From an uncultured Prevotellaceae bacterium (GTDB lineage Bacteria > Bacteroidota > Bacteroidia > Bacteroidales > Bacteroidaceae): 48,260 nt of DNA. Each line of letters starts with the position of its first letter. The first letter of the stretch is position 1. The notes below the pieces were generated by a model, which had not been told where the DNA came from, ran no database searches, and saw only the letters and a list, made by a program, of their open reading frames with translations. Of this stretch, positions 25,392 to 31,241 are shown piece by piece. The position numbers were made by a program, and so were the translations under genes. The stretch spans positions 1-48,260 of the forward strand of contig USTH01000007.1 of assembly GCA_900557555.1 (NCBI GenBank). The letters are read 5' to 3'.

Positions 25392-26459
25392 ATGAAAGAA
25401 TGTGTAGACATAATTAAAGTTGCCGGTGGCCAGTCGTTTGCCATGGCTCTCGACAGTCTGATGCTGTCTATGGAGAGTTGGTTGACTTCTAAGAAGGTTG
25501 GCATCGGCAATCTGATATGGTCGCGCATATATCTTACAGACCCTGCTAACCAGTTGCTTCCGCTGAAGAAGCACAGCCTCTACGAAGATATTCTGTCAAG
25601 AGGCGCTTTTTCTTATGTAGGTCAGCCTTTGCTCGATGGGTCGAAGATTGCCGTGGTATTTGCGGTTGACCTTGAGGCTTCGACTGTAAAGGAGGGAACG
25701 CCTGACAAAATGTCGGTAAAATATGGTGATGCAGAAGTGTTCTTCCAATCGGTGAGACTGACTGACGAAGAAGCTGGCGGACTCACTGCCATGCAGCAGA
25801 CGGAACTCATCTTTGCACGCCACACAGAATGGCTTCACGAAAACGGCATGACGCTACGTGACAACTGTATGCGCACATGGCTCTATGTCAGAGACATTGA
25901 TTGCAACTATGCCGATGTGATGAAGGGCCGCAACGCTGTGTTTGAGCGCGAAGGCCTTACAGCAGACACCCACTATATCGCATCTACAGGAATTGAAGGA
26001 TATATGGCGGAAACAAAATCCGTGATTGCCATTGACTTCTTCTCTGTAAAACACCATGCTCCGCAGACTCCGCAATATCTGAATGCTCTTGGCTATCTCA
26101 ACCGCACCAATGAATACGGTGTAGCTTTTGAAAGAGGAGTAAAGTTTAGTGTTGGAAGCAATGACAAGGTGTTTATCTCTGGCACGGCAAGCATAGACAA
26201 ACACGGGGAGTGCCTTTATGTAGGCGATGTTGCCAGGCAGGCGGACCGACTGTTTCTTAATATCTCGCAACTGCTCGCCGCTGCTGAACGAGGACTTGAA
26301 AACATGACCTATATGGTGGTGTATCTGCGAGACATAGCCGATGCAGCATTTGTCGAAAGCTATCTTGCAGACCGCTTTCCGTCAGTTCCTCATCTGGTGG
26401 TTGAGGCAAGTGTGTGCAGGCCGCAGTGGCTCATCGAAGTGGAGTGTGTTACAAATTGA
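25392..26459 (+). CDS. chorismatase/RidA-like protein
   Basis: A 355-residue soluble protein of two RidA/YjgF-like halves. Several segments resemble the FkbO/Hyg5/XanB2 chorismatase fold: TWLYVRDIDCNYADVMKGRN (about 156-175), the ASTGIEGYMAE loop, KVFISGTASI (about 258-267) followed by YVGDVARQ, and a C-terminal LIEVE where chorismatases carry a catalytic glutamate. Known members split chorismate to pyruvate plus a dihydroxy- or hydroxybenzoate. No aryl-polyene, ubiquinone or macrolide genes are nearby, so chorismate as substrate is only a hypothesis; a general Rid-type deaminase is the alternative. Own promoter and terminator. Confidence 0.75.
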   Translation: MKECVDIIKVAGGQSFAMALDSLMLSMESWLTSKKVGIGNLIWSRIYLTDPANQLLPLKKHSLYEDILSRGAFSYVGQPLLDGSKIAVVFAVDLEASTVKEGTPDKMSVKYGDAEVFFQSVRLTDEEAGGLTAMQQTELIFARHTEWLHENGMTLRDNCMRTWLYVRDIDCNYADVMKGRNAVFEREGLTADTHYIASTGIEGYMAETKSVIAIDFFSVKHHAPQTPQYLNALGYLNRTNEYGVAFERGVKFSVGSNDKVFISGTASIDKHGECLYVGDVARQADRLFLNISQLLAAAERGLENMTYMVVYLRDIADAAFVESYLADRFPSVPHLVVEASVCRPQWLIEVECVTN

Positions 26460-26543
26460 ATTGTTTTAAGGTAAGTTAGTAAATAATTAAGAAAGCAGAA
26501 GCAGCTGACGATGTGACATTGTCGGTATTCGCAATTCTTAACG

Positions 26544-26586
26544 TGCCCGTATGGAAATGGCGATTTCCGTTCGGGCATATTTTTTT
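26544..26586 (+). terminator. intrinsic terminator after the chorismatase-like gene
   Basis: TGCCCGTATGGAAA (26544-26557) pairs with TTTCCGTTCGGGCA (26564-26577) with one mismatch and one G-U, followed by TAT7. Confidence 0.9.
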
Positions 26587-26587
26587 G

Positions 26588-26612
26588 TCCCAACTCGGTC
26601 GTTAGGGTTTAT
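26588..26612 (+). repeat. left-end fragment of the dispersed element
   Basis: tcccaactcggtcgttaggg followed by tttat matches the left inverted repeat of the full copies. The rest of the element is missing. It abuts the terminator at 26544-26586. Confidence 0.7.
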
Positions 26613-26642
26613 TTTATATCTCTGGACACCGCTGGGCAATGC

Positions 26643-27329
26643 TCACCTTACTAACACTTTCCTTGCTTTCCTGTTGTCTCCCACTTCTATTCTCACTCCT
26701 GGCATCAATGTGCTAACCCTCAGTCCGTTCAGGGAGTAGACAGAGGTTCCGGTGACGGAGTTTTCTGGCATTTTGATGCCGTCAGGGTCATCATAAAGGT
26801 AGTTGACGGTTATTGTGCTGCCATCGGCTGTTTTCCTGAAATTGTCGGGTGTGGCTCCGGCTGCGGCATCAATCTTCTGATAAACGTTTATCTGGTATGT
26901 CACGCTGAAACTGCCGTATGTGGTGATGTCTGTCCATGAGGTCCCCACGTCCTTTGCTCCGTGTTTTTTCTCCAAGGGGTAGCCGAGTAGGTTGGCACCG
27001 CCAGCATCTGTGACGATTGTTGCGGAGGCGTCGGTGGTTATCATGCAGTAGGGAAAGCATATCTTAAAAGTGCCGCCGGGCATGTTCTGGTATTGGCATG
27101 TGATGCCGACGTAGCCGCCTTGGTCGGTGATGTTCTTTATGTAGAGTGGGGCAGTGACAGAGACTGTGCCGTCATCGGGGTCTACTGAGGTCTGGTTGCA
27201 TATTATGTTGGAGCCGTTGGGGTAGATGTTTCCGTCTGGGTCACAGAACTGGAAAGTATCACCTGAGGTTTGTGCGTGGGTTAGTGTGCCGGCTATGATG
27301 ACCAGCAGTGTTGTGCATAGTGTTTTCAT
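26643..27329 (-). CDS. secreted protein with T9SS-like C-terminal tail
   Basis: A 228-residue exported protein. A signal peptide (about 1-19, THA|QT) is followed by a beta-rich domain with five cysteines (FQFCDP, NIICNQ, GITCQY and the ICFPYC pair). The last ~35 residues (SVYSLNGLRVSTLMPGVRIE through RKVLVR) resemble the short Prevotella-type type IX secretion sorting domain. If so it would be exported to the surface. It is the last gene of a four-gene operon, starting 1 bp after the Omp28 stop, so the two are translationally coupled. I do not recognise the main domain. Confidence 0.78.
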   Translation of the reverse strand: MKTLCTTLLVIIAGTLTHAQTSGDTFQFCDPDGNIYPNGSNIICNQTSVDPDDGTVSVTAPLYIKNITDQGGYVGITCQYQNMPGGTFKICFPYCMITTDASATIVTDAGGANLLGYPLEKKHGAKDVGTSWTDITTYGSFSVTYQINVYQKIDAAAGATPDNFRKTADGSTITVNYLYDDPDGIKMPENSVTGTSVYSLNGLRVSTLMPGVRIEVGDNRKARKVLVR

Positions 27330-27330
27330 C

Positions 27331-28158
27331 TTATTCTGTAGGTGTTATTTTTTCTGTTATCGGTTGGGCGGTTGCCTGCTTTATATTCCGGTTTCGGGTG
27401 TCGGTAACGAAGGCTACTACAGATATGTTCTGTGGGTTCCAGTGTGTGGGAAGTATGTAGCTGTAGTTTTTCTGTAAGCTTTGGCCTTCGGTGATGCTGA
27501 CGGCATCGCCCCAAAGGTCGGGCGTGACGTTGGCGCGGAATGCGTGGCGGTGGTTGTATTGGTAGTCGCGGCCTTGTGGCGTGTCCTGCAGTGAAATGAT
27601 GTTGTCTTCTGTGAGCCACACCTGCAGATAGCCATCGGTATTACCGTCAGTGCCACTGACTTTAACATCAATGTCAAGGTGGCGGTCATCAGGGGCGTAT
27701 TGGGTAGCAAGACAGATAGCTATAGGGGCGGTCTGTTGTATTTCGTTTCTGACCAGGCTGCCCCAAGTGGTATATGTCGTGGCTTCTGCTGTGGTGCGGT
27801 TGACAAGGCCGGAGGGCTGTGCGGGGCTGCCCCATGCCTTGTAGTATTGGTTGCCAGTGGTGGTCATGAGACCTTGGTATCGGGCTGTCGGGTTGTAGTT
27901 CATGCCCAGACCGCAGTGTATGGAGACTACTATGATGTTCTTTTGGCCGTATTCAGTTATGATTTTTTCTGTCTCGTTAGCAGCGTATGGACAATTGATA
28001 CATTTCTGTCCGGTGAAGTCTTCGATGAGAACAGTGCGTTTTACCGGTGCCGGCTTGACGTATATCAGTCGGTCGTCGGAATCGATATTGCTGCACGAGC
28101 CGAGTGCGACAATAGTAATGGCAAGGGTCGCTATGTGGGATATGGCCTTGATTTTCAT
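27331..28158 (-). CDS. Omp28-related outer-membrane lipoprotein
   Basis: A 275-residue lipoprotein. The signal peptide ends in VALGSC and SNIDSDD follows. The N-terminal half has a thioredoxin-like fold start, VLIEDFTGQKCINCPYAAN, with a CxxC (CINC), then the HCGLGMNY segment; the C-terminal half is a beta-sandwich. This matches Omp28-related proteins of Bacteroidetes. The ATG 28158 is used because the longer frame overlaps the upstream gene and places 27 residues before the signal peptide. The CxxC suggests a thiol-disulfide role, consistent with a TlpA gene in the same operon. Confidence 0.85.
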   Translation of the reverse strand: MKIKAISHIATLAITIVALGSCSNIDSDDRLIYVKPAPVKRTVLIEDFTGQKCINCPYAANETEKIITEYGQKNIIVVSIHCGLGMNYNPTARYQGLMTTTGNQYYKAWGSPAQPSGLVNRTTAEATTYTTWGSLVRNEIQQTAPIAICLATQYAPDDRHLDIDVKVSGTDGNTDGYLQVWLTEDNIISLQDTPQGRDYQYNHRHAFRANVTPDLWGDAVSITEGQSLQKNYSYILPTHWNPQNISVVAFVTDTRNRNIKQATAQPITEKITPTE

Positions 28159-28181
28159 GGTATTGACCTTGGTGTGTCTGT

Positions 28182-29876
28182 TCAGAAATTGTAATTGTAT
28201 GACAGGCTTACGCCTTTGCTCCCCGGTATCCAGCGACACACTCCACCGGTGCAGTTGTAGCCGGGACGCGTGCGGCCGTAGCCGAGTTGCAGTCGGTGGG
28301 CTGAGTATGTGAATGTGACGAATCCGTTATAGTAGTGGCGCCCTGTTTCACCGATATTGCAAAGGTCAGACAGGGTGAACATCCAGCGTGGTCTGACCGA
28401 CAGTTCGGCGAGGGCGAAAACCCAGTCACCTTGGGCTCCGTGGGAGTTCCAAGCAAAGAACTGACCGCAGGAGGCTTGACTTGACTTCATGTATTGGGCT
28501 TCGGCACGGAGGGTCAGTTTGCGGTGCATGGTCCATTTGCCGTCGGCCACGAAAATATGGTTCAGAACATCTTCTACGTTGCGATGGTCCTCGCGCTCAA
28601 TGGTCTTGAGTTTGCCGTTGTTATAGTACTGGTTCATATACATTAGACTGAGGTGGAAGCGTGGGCTGTATTTCCGCCCATACTGTATGTTTAGGTCGCG
28701 GTAGTATGTTGGGCCGCACTTGAAGTAGGCCGCGCGGTAGCCGTCAGTACCGGCTTGTACACCGCTCGCGTCGTGTTTGCCGAGAGCAAAGACGTGTGAG
28801 TAGCAGAGTTTTATTTCAGATGCGTGTCGTCCTTTTGGCTTGTAGCCGGCTTCGCCTTGGAACGCCCATTCTCCTTCAGGGCGTGTGGCGTAGGGGTAAA
28901 GGGCTGGCAGTGTGTAGGTATGTTCTGTTGTAAAGGCCGGCATGTTGTTGATGTTTGACGATATGCCGGGAATGCTGCGGTCACTGCGAAAAGTCATGTC
29001 GTCAGAGCGTTTGGCTTGTGCCAGCACGCTTAGTCCGCGGGTTGAGTATGAGGCCGAAAGCATGGCAATGTGGCCTGTGCGGTAGATGTAGTGGTTGTGG
29101 AATTGCGGGTCGTGGGTCTTCCATGCACATTCGGCAAGGAGGTCAAAACCGGTGGTCTGCAGTTCTGCCCGAACGTCAAAGGCGTTGACATAGGCGGGCA
29201 GACGCAATTTGTGCGTGGCGTCGACCATGATGTCATCGTTGTCGGGCGACTGGTATTTGTTTACCCATGAAGCGCCGAGGCTAAGGCCGGTGCCGTGTTC
29301 CTGCATGCAAGGTATCCATTGGTCAATGTTGAGTTCAGCATCAAGGCCGCATATCCACGATTTGTTCCATTTCCAATAACGGCGTTGCTTGCCGACAAGG
29401 CCTTTTACCTGTATTCCATGGTAAGGTCGCACTGCAAGACGTCCGCCAAGTAGGGAGTTGTCTATGCCGAGACTCCGTTCCTGATAGGTGCGCATAATAA
29501 ATCCGGAGCCGAACTGTTCGTAATATGTTCCAAGAGTAAGGTCCCAATTGCGGTAGTGTGACTTGACCCAAAAGTGGGGCACGCCCCAACCTTTGAAGTC
29601 TTGCTCGGGAGAGGTGGCGTAGCCTGGCAGGGGAAACCGTGTGAACTCGAAGCGAAACCCGGCGTCAATGTGGTTGCTGCGGAGCGCCATGTCGGCATAG
29701 GTGTTGGTCAGCCCCCATTCCTTACAGTCGTCAGTACTTGCGGCATGGTCTTTCACGGGAATGAGTATGTCACTCTGGATGCCACCGCTGGCGGTGAACT
29801 TGTTTGCAACCTCCTGCGCCGTGATGTTGGCGGCGGTGACAAGGGCGACTATGGCAAAGAATATTCTTGGGGTCAT
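28182..29876 (-). CDS. DUF6029 outer-membrane beta-barrel protein
   Basis: A 564-residue exported protein. A signal peptide (about 1-20, ITA|QE) is followed throughout by aromatic-flanked amphipathic strands (e.g. HFWVKSHYRNWDLTLGTYYE, VSLSYNYNF at the end, with a terminal Phe as in barrel proteins). It matches DUF6029, a family I recall beside Omp28 genes. Ten cysteines in the mature part are very unusual for an outer-membrane barrel, including a CTGGVC pair near the C-terminus. It lies 43 bp downstream of the TlpA gene and 23 bp upstream of the Omp28 gene. Function unknown. Confidence 0.8.
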   Translation of the reverse strand: MTPRIFFAIVALVTAANITAQEVANKFTASGGIQSDILIPVKDHAASTDDCKEWGLTNTYADMALRSNHIDAGFRFEFTRFPLPGYATSPEQDFKGWGVPHFWVKSHYRNWDLTLGTYYEQFGSGFIMRTYQERSLGIDNSLLGGRLAVRPYHGIQVKGLVGKQRRYWKWNKSWICGLDAELNIDQWIPCMQEHGTGLSLGASWVNKYQSPDNDDIMVDATHKLRLPAYVNAFDVRAELQTTGFDLLAECAWKTHDPQFHNHYIYRTGHIAMLSASYSTRGLSVLAQAKRSDDMTFRSDRSIPGISSNINNMPAFTTEHTYTLPALYPYATRPEGEWAFQGEAGYKPKGRHASEIKLCYSHVFALGKHDASGVQAGTDGYRAAYFKCGPTYYRDLNIQYGRKYSPRFHLSLMYMNQYYNNGKLKTIEREDHRNVEDVLNHIFVADGKWTMHRKLTLRAEAQYMKSSQASCGQFFAWNSHGAQGDWVFALAELSVRPRWMFTLSDLCNIGETGRHYYNGFVTFTYSAHRLQLGYGRTRPGYNCTGGVCRWIPGSKGVSLSYNYNF

Positions 29877-29919
29877 GGGAATGGTGATGTTGTCTGCATG
29901 GCGTGAAATGTGCAGTCCC

Positions 29920-30444
29920 TTATTTCTTCGGAAGTTCTCTAATCTTGGTTATAAGTTCCTCCTCCGAGCCTTCGGTGTATCCGCTGTGCCTATAACCTAT
30001 TTTTCCGTCCGGGTCGCACACTATCACAAACGGTATCATTTCACCGCCGAAAGACCGGCGGAAGTCGCCGTTGACGTCAAGCAACACTTCGTAGGGCCAT
30101 TCATGCAGATCAACCAGTGGCTTCACCTTGTTTGTGTTCTGCGCTTTGTCAATAGACACGGCATAGAGCGTGACGCCGGTCTCGGTCTGCCAGTCCTGAT
30201 ATACTTCGGCAATGGCGGTAAGCTCGCGTATGCAGGGCTTGCACCATGTTGCAAAAAAGCTTATAATAAACGGACGCCCCTGGCTGGCGAGAGTCGACGT
30301 GTCGACTGTTTTACCACTGATGTTCTTTAGTCTGTATGATGGCAGCTGTGCATTAGCTTGGCCGGCAAATGCAATCAGCATTATTATGACCAGCGGCAGC
30401 ATTTTGTTCTTTATGCGGTTCTTTACTGTCGGTTTTGTGTTCAT
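29920..30444 (-). CDS. TlpA-family thiol-disulfide oxidoreductase
   Basis: A 174-residue periplasmic thioredoxin-like protein. The signal peptide (about 1-33, with an unusually long basic N-region) ends in ANA|QLPS. The active site is WCKPC near residue 73 in FFATWCKPC, and the cis-proline loop is EMIPFVIV near 138. TlpA/ResA proteins usually reduce specific envelope disulfides. The ATG 30444 is chosen because it begins just before the signal peptide and because a -7 box (30479-30486) lies inside the longer frame. It is the first gene of the operon with DUF6029, Omp28 and the T9SS-like protein. Confidence 0.92.
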   Translation of the reverse strand: MNTKPTVKNRIKNKMLPLVIIMLIAFAGQANAQLPSYRLKNISGKTVDTSTLASQGRPFIISFFATWCKPCIRELTAIAEVYQDWQTETGVTLYAVSIDKAQNTNKVKPLVDLHEWPYEVLLDVNGDFRRSFGGEMIPFVIVCDPDGKIGYRHSGYTEGSEEELITKIRELPKK

Positions 30445-30478
30445 GGTTTTGAGGTTCGGAAATGGGTGCTTAATTACG

Positions 30479-30507
30479 CAAATATAGTGATTTTTCCCAA
30501 CATGCAA
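30479..30507 (-). promoter_or_regulatory. promoter of the TlpA operon
   Basis: Minus-strand TATATTTG (30479-30486) with TTG (30505-30507) 18 bp upstream. The leader would be about 25-30 nt. Confidence 0.65.
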
Positions 30508-30627
30508 GCCCCTGTAATGGGTTTTGTACACCTGCATAGATGTTTCCTGCAATACTCTTCTCTTTGTTTGTGCTGTCCTTCTGAAAATGCTTTCCCGACG
30601 GAGCGGAAAAGCGTTCTTGCGTTCTTC

Positions 30628-30704
30628 TTTCGGCCGATGCGGTTGTCCGTTTCGGCCGAAGTGTAATTGCGTTTCGGCCGAAATGCATAAGCAAACCGCC
30701 CGAA
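30628..30704. repeat. tandem palindromes at 22-bp spacing
   Basis: TTTCGGCCGA, whose TTCGGCCGAA core is a perfect 10-bp palindrome in copies 2 and 3, occurs at 30628, 30650 and 30672, exactly 22 bp apart. A degenerate fourth unit (aaCCGCCCGAA) falls in phase at 30694. It lies in the 800-bp gap between the divergent TlpA and FAS1-SusCD operons, well upstream of both promoters. The spacing of about two helical turns suggests a cooperative protein-binding array, but a REP-like sequence is also possible. Confidence 0.55.
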
Positions 30705-30987
30705 ACGCCACCGTTGTGACATCTGTTGGGTGGGAATGGTTTGTCATTATGGGGGTGGGGCAGTAGTGTCATAACCCCATGAGGCGATTCGCCGGACATC
30801 GCTGTTTGGGTGTCAATGTGTAGTGACTGCAATGCCCTATGTGCGTTCGCAGGTAAAGTTCTAAGTACGCTTTGTGTGTTTTGAAGTGTGCCTTATATAT
30901 ATAAAGTACGTGCGCACATTATATTATTGTATCTCATAACTCTGACAACAAGGGGTGGTGGTGCTTGGTCAGTTGTCGGTGTGTGGT

Positions 30988-31052
30988 GATGTCAGACGAA
31001 ACTGCAAAGCGCTGATGTCAGATGGCCTTGTTGTAACGTGATAGATGTCAGA
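30988..31052 (+). promoter_or_regulatory. three GATGTCAGA direct repeats upstream of the FAS1-SusCD operon
   Basis: GATGTCAGA occurs at 30988-30996, 31014-31022 and 31044-31052, all on the same strand and 26 and 30 bp apart. The last copy ends 76 bp before the first -7 box of the operon. Position and repetition suit an activator site. The rest of 30705-31128 shows nothing further I can support. Confidence 0.45.
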
Positions 31053-31128
31053 AAATATGTTAAGACATGAAAATATCGCTAAAATTTACTAAACAAAGCC
31101 CAAAAACCGTTTTTATTGTAAACAAGTG

Positions 31129-31179
31129 TAATTTTGTGGTATCAAAAGTGTGTTGAATTGCTAAGAATTATTAACTTTG
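31129..31179 (+). promoter_or_regulatory. candidate promoters of the FAS1-SusCD operon
   Basis: Two exact -7 boxes are present: TAATTTTG (31129-31136) and TAACTTTG (31172-31179). Neither has a good -33 TTTG at 19-21 bp. The second would start transcription near 31185 and leave a ~56-nt leader. Weak -33 elements would fit activator dependence. Confidence 0.5.
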
Positions 31180-31241
31180 TGCCTTACATAGTGTATCTAT
31201 GTCTAAACGAGAGAAGTAAAAATAATATAAATTTAAAATCA

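Noticed and set aside
29701..30330. 209-codon plus-strand frame over the DUF6029/TlpA junction
   Set aside because: It is antisense to two genes supported by signal peptides and motifs, with no domain of its own.
30628..30704. Palindromic repeats considered as a CRISPR array
   Set aside because: Repeats are only 10 bp with 12-bp intervals, and there are no cas genes.
30470..30832. Minus-strand frames of 80-120 codons upstream of the TlpA gene
   Set aside because: They run through the tandem palindromes and the TlpA promoter. Composition is non-protein-like and no family is recognisable.
31134..31241. Upstream extension of the first FAS1 frame from a TTG
   Set aside because: The TTG lies inside a -7 promoter box, and the extension would put 36 residues before a normal lipoprotein signal peptide.
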